Positions 16,968-28,012 of a stretch of DNA of 48,484 nucleotides are shown here, in pieces. The notes under the pieces were generated by a model, which was not told the origin of the DNA, ran no database searches, and saw nothing but the letters and a program-made list of their open reading frames with translations. Both the position numbers and the translations under genes were made by a program. The DNA comes from Leptolyngbyaceae cyanobacterium. GTDB taxonomy: Bacteria; Cyanobacteriota; Cyanobacteriia; Cyanobacteriales; Aerosakkonemataceae. The DNA is taken from assembly GCA_036703985.1 (NCBI GenBank), contig DATNQN010000122.1, positions 1-48,484 on the forward strand, read 5' to 3'. Every line of letters starts with the position of its first letter. Position 1 is the first letter of the stretch.

Positions 16968-19900
16968 ATGTCTTTCGTTCCTTTACACACTCACAGCGAT
17001 TATAGCTTACTTGATGGAGCCAGCCAGTTACATGACTTGGTAGATAGAGCAGTTCAGTTAGGAATTAATGCGGTTGCTCTCACCGATCACGGAGTTATGT
17101 ATGGTGCGATCGAACTAATCAAAGTTTGCCGAACTAAAGGAGTAAAACCGATTATCGGCAACGAAATGTACGTAGTCAATGGTAGCATTGAAAAACAAGA
17201 ACGAGGACGCAAAAAATATCACCAAATTGTCTTAGCTAAAAACACCCAAGGGTATAAAAACTTAGTTAAGTTAACTACTATTTCCCATCTCCAAGGCGTG
17301 CAAGGAAAAGGCATATTTTCTCGTCCTTGTATTAATAAAGAGCTATTAACACAATATCACGAAGGTTTAATCGTCACCAGTGGTTGTCGAGCCGGGGAAG
17401 TCCCCCAATATATTCTCCAAAACAAGTTAGAAGAAGCCAAAGAGTGCGCCAAGTGGTACAAAAATTTATTTGGTGAAGATTATTATTTAGAAATTCAAGA
17501 CCACGGTTATCAAGAAGACCGGATCGTTAACGTTGCGCTGGTCAAAATCGGCAAAGAACTTGGTATTAAAGTAATTGCTACAAATGATTCTCACTTTACA
17601 TCTTGCTCCGATGTGGAAGCTCACGACGCCTTATTATGCGTTAATACAGGTCAGCTAATTACTGAGGAAAACCGAATGCGTTACAGCGGTACCGAATATT
17701 TGAAATCCGCTGACGAAATGAGTTATTTATTCCGAGATCATTTATCTGATGAAATCATTCAAGAAGCAATTAATAATACTCAAGAAGTTGCCGATAAAGT
17801 CGAACAGTATCAGAATATTTTAGGCGAACCGCGATTGCCTAACTTTCCCGTTCCGCCAGATCACAATGCTGACACTTACGTACAGGAAAAAGCCTGGGAA
17901 GGATTACTAGAACGATTAAACGTGAAGTCTCGTACAGAAGTCAGTTCTGTTTATAAAGAACGGCTGGAGTACGAGTTGAAAATGATTGAACGGATGGGAT
18001 TTTCTACCTATTTTCTAGTAGTTTGGGACTACATTAAATTTGCTAGAGATAATAACATTCCTGTTGGCCCGGGTAGGGGTTCTGCCGCAGGTTCTTTAGT
18101 TGCTTATGCACTGAGAATTACTAATATCGATCCCGTTCATCACGGATTACTATTCGAGCGATTTTTAAATCCAGAACGGAAATCAATGCCTGATATCGAC
18201 ACCGACTTTTGTATTGAAAATCGCGACAAAGTAATTCAATACGTTACTGATAGATACGGTGCCGATAAGGTAGCCCAAATTATCACCTTTAACCGTATGA
18301 CTTCCAAAGCGGTTTTAAAAGATGTGGCAAGGGTGTTAAATATTCCTTACAAACAAGCGGATGAAATGGCGAAAATGATTCCGGTGGTGCGGGGTAAACC
18401 TACTAAATTAAAGGTGATGATTTCTGACGATACCCCTGCACCGGAATTTAAAGAAAAATATGAAACCGATCCGGAAGTACGCCGTTGGGTTGATATGGCA
18501 ATGCGGATTGAAGGTACTAACAAAACCTTTGGGGTACACGCAGCAGGTGTAGTAATTTCCGCTCAACCTTTGGATGAAATCGTACCGTTACAAAAGAATA
18601 ATGATGGTTCGGTAATTACTCAGTATTTCATGGAAGATTTGGAATCGTTGGGTTTATTGAAAATGGACTTTTTGGGGTTGAGAAACCTGACGATCATTCA
18701 GAATACCATCGATTTAATTAAACAAAATCATCGGGTAGATATTCATCCTTATGAAATAACATCTGAGGAAAGAAAAGCTTATAAAATATTATCTAAGGGA
18801 GAATCAAAGAAAAGACCGCCAGGAGTTGAAAATACTTACCAAAAGTTAGAATCTGGTGATTTAGAAGGAGTATTTCAATTAGAATCTTCCGGAATGCTTG
18901 ATGTGGTAGAAAAACTCAAACCGTCAAGTATCGAAGATATTTCTTCAATTCTCGCCTTATATCGTCCTGGGCCATTAGATGCGGGACTGATTCCTAAATT
19001 TATTAACCGAAAACACGGCAGAGAAGAAATTCAATACGAACATCCATCTTTAGAACCAATTCTTAAAGAAACTTATGGGATTATCGTTTATCAAGAGCAA
19101 ATCATGAAAATTGCTCAAGATTTAGCTGGATATTCTTTGGGACAAGCGGATTTATTAAGGAGGGCGATGGGGAAGAAGAAATCTGAAGAAATGCAGAAGC
19201 AAAGAGAAACTTTTATTGATGGTGCTACTAACAATGGAGTCCATAAAAGAATTGCGGAAGCACTCTTCGATCAAATGGTTTTGTTCGCTGAATATTGCTT
19301 TAATAAATCCCATTCCACTGCATACGCTTACGTCACGTATCAAACCGCTTTTCTCAAAGCAAATTATCCTGAAGAATACATGGCATCGCTATTAACAGCG
19401 AACAGCGATGACCAAGATAAAGTGAAAAAATATATCGCCAACTGTCAAGATTTAGGAATTACTGTAGAAGGGCCAGATATTAATCGTTCTCAGGTGAATT
19501 TTACTCCATCTCCGAAAAAAATCCTGTTCGGACTATCAGCTGTGAAAAATGTGGGCAGTGGGGCAATTGAAAATATTTTGGCAGCGCGTCAAGAAGGGGG
19601 TAAATTTAAAGATTTGGCTGATTTATGCGATCGCATAAATTTACACACCGTTAACAGTCGTGCTTTAGAAGCATTAATTAGATGCGGTGCTTTGGACGGT
19701 ATTAATCCCAACCGCAAACAATTGATCGAACATCTACCATTAGTAGTAAGTTGGGCGCAGAAAAGTAAAGAAACTTCCGATCAACCTACTTTATTTGATT
19801 TGGGAAGTGTCAGAAGTCCCGCACCTCAAGCACCACAGGCGGCAGACTTTACGCCGGAAGAAAAATTGCAATTTGAGAAAGAATTGTTAGGTTTTTACGT

Positions 19901-20564
19901 TTCTGCCCATCCGCTTAAGTATGCGGAAAAAGTCGCAAAAATCCTAGACATTGAAGTAATTAATCTCAGTCAATTGGAGGAACAAAAGCAGCGGAAATTT
20001 ATCAACGTAATCGTGATGATGACTGAAATCAAACAAGTGATCACTAAAAAAGGCGATCGCATGGCAATTTTACAAGTAGAAGACCTCACTGGTAAAGCCA
20101 AAGCGATCGTTTTTCCCAAAAATTACGAAGCAGTTAACTCATACCTAGTTACCGATAATCCAGTCATCTTAAAAGCTAAAGTAGACAAAGACAAGCAAGA
20201 AGAACAAAATCAGCTAATCGTCGAAGAAATCAAACCAATTGACGGAGAAGATTTGGCAAAGGCGGAACAAATGACCCCCGTCGAAAATGATTTAGATTTA
20301 GAAACGATCGTACTGCTACAATTAAAACTAGAACAGATTAGCGATGAAACAAAACTCAAAAATTTGAAAGCTTCTCTGGAAGAAGGTTCTGGTAACGATG
20401 AAGCCAGATTTCCAGTTATGGCAATTGTCGTAGGCGAAAATAGCCGTCAACTAGTCCGCTTCGGTCAAGATTTTTGGGTACAAGACCCCGAACAAACGGT
20501 TTCTCGACTGAATAATGCCGGATTTACGGCTTACATCCAACCTACCGTTAATTTACTCAACTAA
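16968..20564 (+). CDS. dnaE: DNA polymerase III alpha subunit, uninterrupted
   Basis: This 1,198-residue replicative polymerase has an N-terminal PHP domain ([16 protein letters not shown]). The C-family palm and catalytic region contains [16 protein letters not shown] (about 365-380) and the metal-binding PDIDTDF (408-414). A helix-hairpin-helix and fingers region follows, and an OB-fold region lies near 1000-1080. In many cyanobacteria dnaE is split into two distant genes joined by a trans-splicing intein between ...AEY and CFN.... Here the sequence reads [13 protein letters not shown] continuously (Tyr776-Cys777), with no intein and no split. A full-length protein is therefore made directly. 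It ends with an 8-bp tail-to-tail overlap with the kinase gene on the other strand. Confidence 0.96.
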   Translation: MSFVPLHTHSDYSLLDGASQLHDLVDRAVQLGINAVALTDHGVMYGAIELIKVCRTKGVKPIIGNEMYVVNGSIEKQERGRKKYHQIVLAKNTQGYKNLVKLTTISHLQGVQGKGIFSRPCINKELLTQYHEGLIVTSGCRAGEVPQYILQNKLEEAKECAKWYKNLFGEDYYLEIQDHGYQEDRIVNVALVKIGKELGIKVIATNDSHFTSCSDVEAHDALLCVNTGQLITEENRMRYSGTEYLKSADEMSYLFRDHLSDEIIQEAINNTQEVADKVEQYQNILGEPRLPNFPVPPDHNADTYVQEKAWEGLLERLNVKSRTEVSSVYKERLEYELKMIERMGFSTYFLVVWDYIKFARDNNIPVGPGRGSAAGSLVAYALRITNIDPVHHGLLFERFLNPERKSMPDIDTDFCIENRDKVIQYVTDRYGADKVAQIITFNRMTSKAVLKDVARVLNIPYKQADEMAKMIPVVRGKPTKLKVMISDDTPAPEFKEKYETDPEVRRWVDMAMRIEGTNKTFGVHAAGVVISAQPLDEIVPLQKNNDGSVITQYFMEDLESLGLLKMDFLGLRNLTIIQNTIDLIKQNHRVDIHPYEITSEERKAYKILSKGESKKRPPGVENTYQKLESGDLEGVFQLESSGMLDVVEKLKPSSIEDISSILALYRPGPLDAGLIPKFINRKHGREEIQYEHPSLEPILKETYGIIVYQEQIMKIAQDLAGYSLGQADLLRRAMGKKKSEEMQKQRETFIDGATNNGVHKRIAEALFDQMVLFAEYCFNKSHSTAYAYVTYQTAFLKANYPEEYMASLLTANSDDQDKVKKYIANCQDLGITVEGPDINRSQVNFTPSPKKILFGLSAVKNVGSGAIENILAARQEGGKFKDLADLCDRINLHTVNSRALEALIRCGALDGINPNRKQLIEHLPLVVSWAQKSKETSDQPTLFDLGSVRSPAPQAPQAADFTPEEKLQFEKELLGFYVSAHPLKYAEKVAKILDIEVINLSQLEEQKQRKFINVIVMMTEIKQVITKKGDRMAILQVEDLTGKAKAIVFPKNYEAVNSYLVTDNPVILKAKVDKDKQEEQNQLIVEEIKPIDGEDLAKAEQMTPVENDLDLETIVLLQLKLEQISDETKLKNLKASLEEGSGNDEARFPVMAIVVGENSRQLVRFGQDFWVQDPEQTVSRLNNAGFTAYIQPTVNLLN

Positions 20565-22566
20565 GCCAAATTTTAATCGTTTTATCGGAACTGCCGCTGA
20601 CTAAAATTTGGCCATCTGCACTGATGGCCAGTGCATTTACTTGATTGGTATGGTCAGTTAAGGTTTCTACTTCTTCTCCCGTCGCAATTCGCCAAACTTT
20701 AATCATTTTATCGTTGCCGGCGCTAATCATCGTTTGTCCGTCAGGATGAATTACTAAAGCATTGATTGGCGCGGAATGACCGGAAAAAGTGCGAACTAAT
20801 TCAGCTTTTTCCACACTCCAAAGTTTGATGTTTTTATCTTTGCTAGCACTGGCTAAATACTTGCCATCGGGGGTAAAAGCAATTGCATGAATCGAATTGA
20901 AGTGACCGCTGAGAGTAGCGATCGATTCTCCCTTTACCATATTCCACAGCTTGATTTGATTATCAAGTCCTCCGCTAGCAAGGGTTTTGCCATCCGGACT
21001 AATCGCTACAGCTTTAATCATGCCACCTACCCCAACTAAATTGCGAAGTAGCGATCCGTTTCTCACTCGCCAGATTTTGATCGTCCGGTCTTCACTGCCA
21101 CTGGCTAAAATTTGCCCGTCTTTACTGAGGGAAACGGAAGTAACATCTCTACTATGTTCTCCTAATGTATAAAGTACTCTGCCATTAAAAATACTCCAAA
21201 CTCTTACTTTGTCGTCATCGCTGCCACTAACTAAAATTTGGCTATCGGGAGTAATTGCCAGGGAATTCACGGCTCTAAATTGTCCGGTAATATTTTGCAA
21301 TAATTCCCCTGTTTGGGCATTCCAAATTTTAATCGTATCGTCTAAAGCACCGCTAGCAATTATTTGCTTATTCGGACTTATCGCTACTGACACGATCCAA
21401 GATGTATGTCCGGTCAGAGTATTAATACACTTCCAACCTTTCTGATTTTTTGACTTTAAAAAAACCGAAGGAGAAACTGGTACTTTTGAAGCGACGTTTC
21501 TAGAAATAGGAGGTTGAGAAGCTGCCGGTTTAGAAGTAATATTATTAAATTGTTTAGAGGTAACATTATTAGGAATACCCGGTTGAACGGGTGGCGTCTT
21601 CATCCCAGCAGGAGGCATTCCCATCGGTGGTTTGGTCGTAGGTTTAGCAGGAATTGAAATCGGCGGTGCATCTGAAACGACATTCAAATCTTTGAGGACT
21701 TCTTCCGCTGATTGATAGCGTTCGATCACCCAATCTTTCAGCATTTTGTTGATGATATTAGCTAAGCGATCGCTAACGTTAATTCCTCTTTTCTTCAGGT
21801 GTTCTTGCCAAATCCAAGTACCATCGAGGGGATTATATAAATGATCGGGTTTAGTTTGAGTCATTAAGAAAATGCAGGTTGCGCCCAAACTATAGAGATC
21901 GCTGGCGGGATACACTTGACCGTTCCGCAATTGTTCGATCGGTGCATATCCTTCCGTACCAATTCGGGTGCCAGTTTGCGCTGCCGAAGCTTCTGTTAGT
22001 TGTTTGGCAATTCCAAAATCAATTAGTACTAATCTTCCATCAATCTGGCGGCGAATTACATTGGCTGGCGTAATATCCCGGTGAATTACTTTACGATCGT
22101 GAATAAACTTTAAAACTGGTAGCAACCCTAATAATATTTCCTTTATTTTCTCTTCGTTAAAAGGCCCTTGTTGTTGCAATTCTTGATATAAATTTTGCCC
22201 TTCTATAAATTGCTGTACTAAATAAAGGTGTCGATCGTGCTCGAAATAAGCTAACAGGGTAGGAATTTGGGGATGTTCTCCCAGTTGATGCAGCCTAACT
22301 GCTTCTTGATTGAATAAAGATACTGCCTTTTCTAAAGATTTCGTTCCTTGTGTTTGGGGGGAAAATTGCTTAATTACGCAATTTGTTTGCAGCATATCTT
22401 CATCTGCTGCTAAGTATGTTTTACCAAATCCACCCTGACCGAGGGGGCGAATTACTCGATAGCGGTTTCTCAGCAATCGTTCCAGTTTCGTACCGCAGCT
22501 TTGGCAATACTCTACATCAACAGGATTTAGGGGTTGTTGGCAATGGGGATTAATACAACAAATCAT
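20557..22566 (-). CDS. Serine/threonine protein kinase with zinc ribbon and WD40 repeats
   Basis: The 669-residue protein starts with a small zinc-ribbon-like motif (C3, C4, C9, C21, C24). A Hanks-type kinase domain (about 34-300) follows, with the glycine loop [10 protein letters not shown], Lys66, catalytic Asp164 in HRDITPANV and the DFG Asp183. The activation-loop [10 protein letters not shown] is present. A Pro-rich linker (about 310-370) leads to seven WD40 repeats (about 380-669), enough for one propeller. All catalytic residues are present, so the kinase should be active. This architecture is common in filamentous cyanobacteria, where the propeller is thought to bind partners. It is convergent with dnaE and overlaps it by 8 bp. 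No substrate can be assigned. Confidence 0.93.
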   Translation of the reverse strand: MICCINPHCQQPLNPVDVEYCQSCGTKLERLLRNRYRVIRPLGQGGFGKTYLAADEDMLQTNCVIKQFSPQTQGTKSLEKAVSLFNQEAVRLHQLGEHPQIPTLLAYFEHDRHLYLVQQFIEGQNLYQELQQQGPFNEEKIKEILLGLLPVLKFIHDRKVIHRDITPANVIRRQIDGRLVLIDFGIAKQLTEASAAQTGTRIGTEGYAPIEQLRNGQVYPASDLYSLGATCIFLMTQTKPDHLYNPLDGTWIWQEHLKKRGINVSDRLANIINKMLKDWVIERYQSAEEVLKDLNVVSDAPPISIPAKPTTKPPMGMPPAGMKTPPVQPGIPNNVTSKQFNNITSKPAASQPPISRNVASKVPVSPSVFLKSKNQKGWKCINTLTGHTSWIVSVAISPNKQIIASGALDDTIKIWNAQTGELLQNITGQFRAVNSLAITPDSQILVSGSDDDKVRVWSIFNGRVLYTLGEHSRDVTSVSLSKDGQILASGSEDRTIKIWRVRNGSLLRNLVGVGGMIKAVAISPDGKTLASGGLDNQIKLWNMVKGESIATLSGHFNSIHAIAFTPDGKYLASASKDKNIKLWSVEKAELVRTFSGHSAPINALVIHPDGQTMISAGNDKMIKVWRIATGEEVETLTDHTNQVNALAISADGQILVSGSSDKTIKIWLS

Positions 22567-22820
22567 AGTAACAACGGTAGCGCACGTTATATTTCTATTT
22601 TCTATCTTAGGGATGATATCCTTGTTTTCTGTAACGTTAAGATTTCCGCATTTTGACTTGTCTGAAAGGGAAGTTGATGAAAGTTCCCTCTTTTGAATAG
22701 CCTAAAAGCTTTTTCAATTTTCCGGGCGAATCTAAAAAGTAAAAAAACTTAACTTAAGTGCTGAATAATATGTTGATAAAGTAAACCCTCTAGCGAGTGA
22801 TTCAATGTAAATGCACCCGA

Positions 22821-23135
22821 TCACTCCGATCGGATTGTTTGTTTGAGCGATCGCCTACTTGAGATTACCGCTTGCCTGAAGCCTAGCACGACTAAAATAT
22901 TTGCCAGGGTGAGAAATATTTCCGCACTGCCGTGCAGCCAATCTACATTTGCTAAAGACTCCTGGTAGTGTATTTTGGCGTAAATCCCTGCCGGAATGGT
23001 AACGGCAACGAACACCAGTGTCATGTAAAATCCGATTAATGCTAATTTCGGTGCTTTTCCCGAACGAGTGAGAAACCACAAAAATCCCAAGTAAGGAAAT
23101 AGAGATACGGCAAACAAAGTTTCGTTAGAAATCAT
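22821..23135 (-). CDS. DUF3593 membrane protein
   Basis: This 104-residue protein has three predicted membrane segments (about 5-23, 30-50 and 68-88) and the DUF3593 pattern (ETLFAVSLFPYLGFLWFLTRS, then a WLHGSAEIFLTLAN stretch). The family is conserved in cyanobacteria and in chloroplast-targeted plant proteins, and its function is unknown. The gene follows a DUF2499 gene on the same strand with a 3-bp gap. The two families are regularly adjacent in cyanobacteria and fused or co-occurring in plants (recollection), pointing to a joint thylakoid or plastid-membrane role. Confidence 0.85.
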   Translation of the reverse strand: MISNETLFAVSLFPYLGFLWFLTRSGKAPKLALIGFYMTLVFVAVTIPAGIYAKIHYQESLANVDWLHGSAEIFLTLANILVVLGFRQAVISSRRSLKQTIRSE

Positions 23136-23138
23136 CTT

Positions 23139-23486
23139 TTATTTTTCGATCGATCCTGAATTATTTTGTTCCATTGGTGCGGTATTATTACTAGACCGAG
23201 CAGAATACCAAATCCACCAAGCAGACGCACATAAAGTAAAATTGCCTAAAACCGTCATCCCCGCTTGCAAGGTAACTAACCATGCCAGGGATGCTGGATT
23301 ATCGAAAAAGTGCCAGGTACAGGCACACATAGCGCTAATTAAAGCGGGTAACATCGCGAAGGATAAAGTATACCATGCTCTGTTGCCGCTCGCGTCAGCG
23401 TAAAGCGAAATGAACCAAATAGCGGCAATCCATTCGATAACGCTGGAAATATGTACGATCCAAGTGGGAATTGATAGGGCGTGCAT
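23139..23486 (-). CDS. DUF2499 membrane protein
   Basis: This 115-residue membrane protein has three or four hydrophobic segments and the conserved start LSIPTWIVHISSVIEWIAA, followed by WYTLSFAMLPALISAMCACT and WHFFDN. These are hallmarks of the cyanobacteria/plastid family DUF2499, which has no known function. The conserved Trp, His and Cys residues in predicted membrane segments could be ligands for a cofactor, but that is speculation. It is the first gene of a two-gene operon with the DUF3593 gene. Confidence 0.85.
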   Translation of the reverse strand: MHALSIPTWIVHISSVIEWIAAIWFISLYADASGNRAWYTLSFAMLPALISAMCACTWHFFDNPASLAWLVTLQAGMTVLGNFTLCASAWWIWYSARSSNNTAPMEQNNSGSIEK

Positions 23487-24323
23487 TAATAGTAAGAGAG
23501 AATAGATATTGTTAATTGAACTATGAAAAGTTAAGGCCGATCTATTTTAGATTGAAAAATTAATCTCTGGGTTGAATTATAGTGGGTCGAGAGCGGGCAG
23601 ATTTACTTCGATCTCGACTGCTGAAATTGGATGAGTTAAGCCACTTTGCTCTCAGTCATTTTTTGCTGGTTCCTTAGTTAACTTAATTAATTTTATGATG
23701 CTTTGGGGCAGTGGAGCGATCGTATTGCTGCCTGACCTGTTTTTGGACTGATACCAAATCCGAGTCTACTACCCCCTTTCCCCTTTCCCTTTTACTGGCA
23801 GGAAGTTCAGAGGCAGAGGCAGTAATTTTTTAGGGATAAATGAAAAAAATTTTCTACGAACGACCTCAAAAGTTAATTCGCTACGCCAGTCTTGAGTTTT
23901 GATTTGCGATCGCTTATTTAATTCATCTTTGAGATAAGGTAAAAGGCTCCCCTGGAAGAGAGCCAAAGCTTAAGTTAGCTTTTCACTCCCTACTTCTATA
24001 TAAGAAACCGCCTTTCTATTTAATATAAATCCAATAAATTTTTAACTGCTGTTTCTTCTCAGCAAGTCGAAAGACCTGCCTAAAAATTACATTTTCCGTA
24101 GAAAAGATTAGCTAAAGTGAGAGCGAGTAAAAATTCAGTAAAGGCTCGGCTCAAAATTTATCTGGCAATACAACATTGAGCAATATGTATTTTAGATGGA
24201 GTTAGTTTATGGGTTTTACTCCATCTGCTTATAATTTTATTTCCCGCTCGCGATCGTAACGAGTAGATATTTAAAAAAAATTGGCAAAATCAAAACTTTG
24301 ATTGACTTAAGGGTGTTTTTAAT
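23487..24323. other. Gene-poor stretch of about 840 bases
   Basis: No convincing gene is seen. A possible 65-codon minus-strand frame at 23769-23966 has no recognisable features and includes polypyrimidine repeat sequence near 23771-23800, so it is not called. A 9-bp inverted repeat AGATGGAGT/ACTCCATCT (24194-24202 and 24218-24226) could form a hairpin on an untranslated RNA. The left end should hold the promoter of the DUF2499 operon. Confidence 0.55.
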
Positions 24324-24596
24324 TCAGGCTGGATATATGGTTAATTCGCTAGGATTATCTAATCTGATTTGAGCGTAAATTCCTTCCGCACCTTCCTGAT
24401 TTAAATCTTCTATATAACCATTTTGTGCGAGTTCAGCTTCTTTCCAAGTATCGAAAGGCCCGAAGTAGTAAATGCAGTAAGGACGATTGGTAATAACTTG
24501 TAACCACCAAGCCAATTTACTATTTTTCCCGTTTTGCATAAAGTCCTTGCGATCGCTGTAATTTTGTATTGGTTCGGGATGACGTTCAGAAAACAT
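24324..24596 (-). CDS. DUF1816 small protein
   Basis: The 90-residue product has a central DUF1816 core: AWWLQVITNRPYCIYYFGPF, then EAELAQNGYIEDLNQEGA. The family is small, soluble and cyanobacteria-specific. It sometimes neighbours phycobilisome or stress genes, and its biochemical role is unknown. Here it is divergent from csaB across a 94-bp interval that must hold both promoters. The N-terminal 25 residues before the core are polar and variable. Confidence 0.8.
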   Translation of the reverse strand: MFSERHPEPIQNYSDRKDFMQNGKNSKLAWWLQVITNRPYCIYYFGPFDTWKEAELAQNGYIEDLNQEGAEGIYAQIRLDNPSELTIYPA

Positions 24597-24690
24597 GACT
24601 GCTTTTAAATTAGTATAGTTATGTTACCTTGACAATTGTGCCTGAGCCAGGGATGAAAAACTGCTATCCGGAACACATTTGAGAAACAAC

Positions 24691-25743
24691 ATGAGACAGA
24701 TTAGAGCGGTTTTATGTGGCTACTATGGCAAGGGTAATGGAGGTGATGAAGCATTATTAGCTTCGCTGCTGCAAATGTTACCTCAGAATGTAGCGCCATT
24801 AGTTCTTTCTGGCAACCCAGCACAAACTAAAGAGCGCTACCAAGTGGAAAGCTGCGATCGCATGGCACCAACCCAAGTTCTCAAAGCTTTACGCCAATCG
24901 GAGGTACTCATTTGGGGTGGTGGAAGCCTCATACAAGATGTGACCAGTGCTGCCAGTCCGATTTACTACGGCGGATTAATGGGATTAGCTCAGCAATTTG
25001 GCTTGAAAACTATTGCTTGGGCGCAAGGCGTCGGTCCTCTCAAACGCCGTCTGACTCGTTCCCTTGCCAGACGAGTATTTACTAGTTGCAGCGCGGTCAG
25101 CGTGCGCGATCGGGGTTCGGCTAGCTTACTCTCTGATTGGCAAGTTCCCTGTACCCTGGCACCCGATCCGGTGTGGGCGCTAGACTCCAAGCCAGTCGAG
25201 GGTCTTTGGGATTTACCAGCACCGCGAGTGGCGGTTACTTTGAGATCGCATCCCCAACTCACTTCCACTCGATTAGCTAACTTAACTCGCGCTTTAATTA
25301 ACTTTCAAAAAGCTACTCAAAGCCATATTTTATTAGTGCCTTTTCAGCAATCTCAAGATTTAGAAATTGCTCGATCGATTCACTCTCAACTTGAGGGAGA
25401 TAGCCATATTATTTCCTTAGAAAATCCCCAACAGTTAAAGGGTTTATTTCGGGGAGTGGAAATGGCGATCGGTATGCGATTGCACAGCCTAATTATGGCA
25501 GCAGCCGAAGGCTCTCGTTGTTTTGCTATCAGCTACGACCCGAAAGTTAGTCAATTAATGCAAGAATTGTCTATGCCGGGATGGGAGTTAAATCAATTAC
25601 CAGATGACCCTGATTTACTTTGCCAAACTTGGTTGGATTATTACGCCAATGGTGAAGCTTTGTCATCTAGCCAAATTCAATCATTGGTAGACCGAGCATT
25701 GATTCATCGCGATTTGTTAAAGCAAGCTTTGGTGGAGAGCTAG
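24691..25743 (+). CDS. csaB: Polysaccharide pyruvyl transferase CsaB
   Basis: This 350-residue protein (from ATG 24691; a TTG at 24679 would add four residues) belongs to the CsaB/WcaK family, which transfers pyruvate from phosphoenolpyruvate to sugars of cell-wall-linked polysaccharides. Pyruvylated secondary polymers anchor S-layer-homology domains, and SLH porins are abundant in cyanobacterial outer membranes. Recognisable parts are the N-terminal LCGYYGKGNGGDEALLASLL, then LIWGGGSLIQDVTS, IAWAQGVGPL and SVRDRGSASLL, and near the C-terminus MAIGMRLHSLIMAAAEG. The last motif carries the conserved Arg-Leu-His of the family. The reading frame is intact and the length typical. Confidence 0.93.
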   Translation: MRQIRAVLCGYYGKGNGGDEALLASLLQMLPQNVAPLVLSGNPAQTKERYQVESCDRMAPTQVLKALRQSEVLIWGGGSLIQDVTSAASPIYYGGLMGLAQQFGLKTIAWAQGVGPLKRRLTRSLARRVFTSCSAVSVRDRGSASLLSDWQVPCTLAPDPVWALDSKPVEGLWDLPAPRVAVTLRSHPQLTSTRLANLTRALINFQKATQSHILLVPFQQSQDLEIARSIHSQLEGDSHIISLENPQQLKGLFRGVEMAIGMRLHSLIMAAAEGSRCFAISYDPKVSQLMQELSMPGWELNQLPDDPDLLCQTWLDYYANGEALSSSQIQSLVDRALIHRDLLKQALVES

Positions 25744-26430
25744 AGGTGAGTAATCAGGCTGAAGGTTAAAGGAACAAGCTTGTACGATCGGCTTTTTCAC
25801 TTTTTCTTTTTCTACTGGTGAGTTTTTCCACTACTCTCCTCTGAAGCGAAGGAAAAAGGGAAACATCGATCCCAGCGCGAGTCTGAGAATTTATATAAGT
25901 AAAAGCAATTGTTGGGAAGCTTTAGTTTGCTAGTTTGAATAAAAGCTAGTTTTGTCAAGAAAAATCAAATCCCAATAGTTGCAAATAAATCTCATTTAAT
26001 TGACGAAATTACGCCACTTGACAGGTTTTGACGAAAAATGTTAAAAATATGTCAAGTGATAAATTAGGCATATTATAATTATATAGATAGTAGAGGTAAC
26101 CGAGTAAAAAACAATAAATATAGAACTGGAGAGCAATAGAGCCGAAAAGTTAAAAATCGAACCGAAAAAATCTGTCAAAGCAACGAAGCTCGATCGCCCT
26201 AGCCCGAATCATCAGTTTTTGACCGGGGTAATCAACCTAAGTACAACTTCATATTGACAAATCTATATAATTGTGAAAAAGAAAGTTGGTTGCCATCATA
26301 AAAGCTGTACTACCGCAGCAGAGTTTTTTTGGGTAAACGCCAAAACAAAAGCTACAGATCTGAGGTAGGCTATTGACTGACTAGGCGACCAGTACGAGCG
26401 AAGGATTCCCGAACTCTCTCAAGTAAACCG
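25744..26430. other. Long leader or promoter region before the coiled-coil gene
   Basis: No gene is seen in these 687 bases. The main structure is a perfect 9-bp inverted repeat, CACTTGACA (26015-26023) and TGTCAAGTG (26050-26058), with a 26-base spacer. A TTGACA hexamer lies inside the first arm, and a TATAAT lies at 26074-26079. This could be a regulated promoter or operator for the gene at 26431, which would give a leader of some 350 bases. Confidence 0.5.
26015..26058. promoter_or_regulatory. Inverted repeat overlapping a -35-like TTGACA
   Basis: The arms CACTTGACA and TGTCAAGTG are exact reverse complements. TTGACA at 26018-26023 is a consensus -35 box but lacks a good -10 at 17 bases (TTAAAA). 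The TATAAT at 26074-26079 follows the second arm. The site looks like a binding site for a dimeric regulator, but a hairpin role is equally possible. Confidence 0.4.
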
Positions 26431-27921
26431 ATGAGTGAAGCCCAAAATCAACAAGGCCAAGCCCTACCCGATCCGATCGATTCTCTGAATGGCGTGGAGT
26501 CGGTGCAAGCTGAATCTGGCTCTGAAATCACAGAAATTACCAAAGATGCGATCGCCACACCAGCCACATCAGCCCAAGCGCAACCAACAGTTTTCCCGAT
26601 CGAGGAAAAACAGCCGACTCCCGAACCATTACCAGATCTATTACCAGATCCGATAGAAAGCAATGAAACAGATGAATTCCTGCTTAGTTTGCATGACGAA
26701 AATCTGGCAGTTGCTGAATTAGCCGAAGCTCTAGCTTGGCAATCGGATACCGACGTAGCCGAACTAGTTACTTTAAGCGAAGCACTCAGAAATCAAAATA
26801 ACGAGCTAATGGAACACGTAGAGCAATTAGAGAAACTGCTCGACGAATGCCATACTGCCTTGCAGTCTCAGATCGAGCGAACTCAAACCGCAGAAGCCAG
26901 AGTAGCTCAACAAGCTAGCGAACTACAAACAACGCAAGAACAAATCACCCGCGTATTCGGCGAATTAGAAGCATCCCAACAAATTGCCCACCGCCAGCAA
27001 ATTTTAATCGAAACCTTAACCCAGCAACTACAGGGCAGCCAAGAAAGAGTAGCTCAACTCGAACGGCAATGCGCTTTAGTTCAGCAACGCTACAACGAAC
27101 AAACACAGATACTTCTCAAAAGCGAAACTACCTGCCAAGAATTGCAAGACCGACTGCAAAGACAGCAACGTTACACCCTGCAATTTAAAGCAGCATTAGA
27201 CAAATGCTTGGAAATGCCTTCTCTGAAACCAAAGGTTTCCCAGCCGGAAACGGGAGAACAGCGCACTCAACAAAACCTTCACCCCCTGATCTTTTCACCC
27301 CGACCGATTCAACCTTGGTCTGCCGCCACATCGGAATCTAATTTGCAGGAAAGCGAAAAAGAGCAAGCAGAAGTTTCAGACAGGGAATCGGCGAATTCCC
27401 GAGTAGAGCTATCCCCAGAAGCGTTAATTTCTAACGAATCGGAGTTAGCTCCGGATATCGAATACTTTGGTAACCCGTTTTTTAGTATTCCCGAACCTGA
27501 AACTACTTCAGAATCGGATTTAACGGAACCGCCGCCACTTCCAGCCGATTCGACCTTTGATTTTAAGGAAGCAGAAGAAGCATTGTGGAAAGAGTTAGAA
27601 AGGTTAACTAACGATACCGTGGAATTAAAAAATATCACTTTGCCAGACCGTCGGGAAGTAGCAGATCCCGCTACCAGCATACCAGTACCAGATGAAGCGA
27701 TCGCAGAAACAGAATTAGCGCAAACCGATCTAATTCCTCAATTGGAAACTCAATTACCATCACCCGTAACTTCCTCGGAATTGAAAATCGCGGCTGCTCC
27801 TACAACTGGCAATACTCCCAACTGGCCTTCACCTGTAGTTTATCCCCAGCGTCCCACTAAGAAAATTAAATCATTAGCGGCGATCGATCTGCCCAGCTTT
27901 CCCCCACTCAAAAAAGTTTGA
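26431..27921 (+). CDS. Acidic coiled-coil protein of unknown function
   Basis: I do not recognise a named family in this 496-residue, acidic, Glu/Gln-rich protein. Residues about 1-80 are low-complexity and Pro/Glu-rich. Residues about 85-260 form a long predicted coiled coil (QNNELMEHVEQLEKLLDE, then many Gln/Glu heptads up to QFKAALDKCLEM). The C-terminal half is disordered-looking, and a short basic Pro-rich end (VVYPQRPTKKIKSLAAIDL, then PSFPPLKKV) looks conserved-type. No membrane segment or signal peptide is seen. Proteins of this build occur in filamentous cyanobacteria as structural or scaffold proteins, but no role is assigned here. It is monocistronic, with a long upstream region and a terminator at 27983. 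Confidence 0.75.
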   Translation: MSEAQNQQGQALPDPIDSLNGVESVQAESGSEITEITKDAIATPATSAQAQPTVFPIEEKQPTPEPLPDLLPDPIESNETDEFLLSLHDENLAVAELAEALAWQSDTDVAELVTLSEALRNQNNELMEHVEQLEKLLDECHTALQSQIERTQTAEARVAQQASELQTTQEQITRVFGELEASQQIAHRQQILIETLTQQLQGSQERVAQLERQCALVQQRYNEQTQILLKSETTCQELQDRLQRQQRYTLQFKAALDKCLEMPSLKPKVSQPETGEQRTQQNLHPLIFSPRPIQPWSAATSESNLQESEKEQAEVSDRESANSRVELSPEALISNESELAPDIEYFGNPFFSIPEPETTSESDLTEPPPLPADSTFDFKEAEEALWKELERLTNDTVELKNITLPDRREVADPATSIPVPDEAIAETELAQTDLIPQLETQLPSPVTSSELKIAAAPTTGNTPNWPSPVVYPQRPTKKIKSLAAIDLPSFPPLKKV

Positions 27922-27982
27922 CCGTCATCGCCAAATTGTCAGGGCTGCATCTTCATCGACTCAGAGCATCAGGATCGGTTTT

Positions 27983-28012
27983 GCTTCTAATTATTACCAG
28001 AAGCCTTTTTTT
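27983..28012 (+). terminator. Rho-independent terminator after the coiled-coil gene
   Basis: GCTTCT (27983-27988) and AGAAGC (27999-28004) pair around a 10-base loop and are followed by C and seven T (28006-28012). It lies about 60 bases after the stop codon of the coiled-coil gene. Confidence 0.65.

Noticed and set aside
23769-23966. 65-codon minus-strand frame in the gene-poor stretch
   Set aside because: It has no recognisable motif, a basic low-complexity end derived from polypyrimidine repeat DNA, and no neighbour context.
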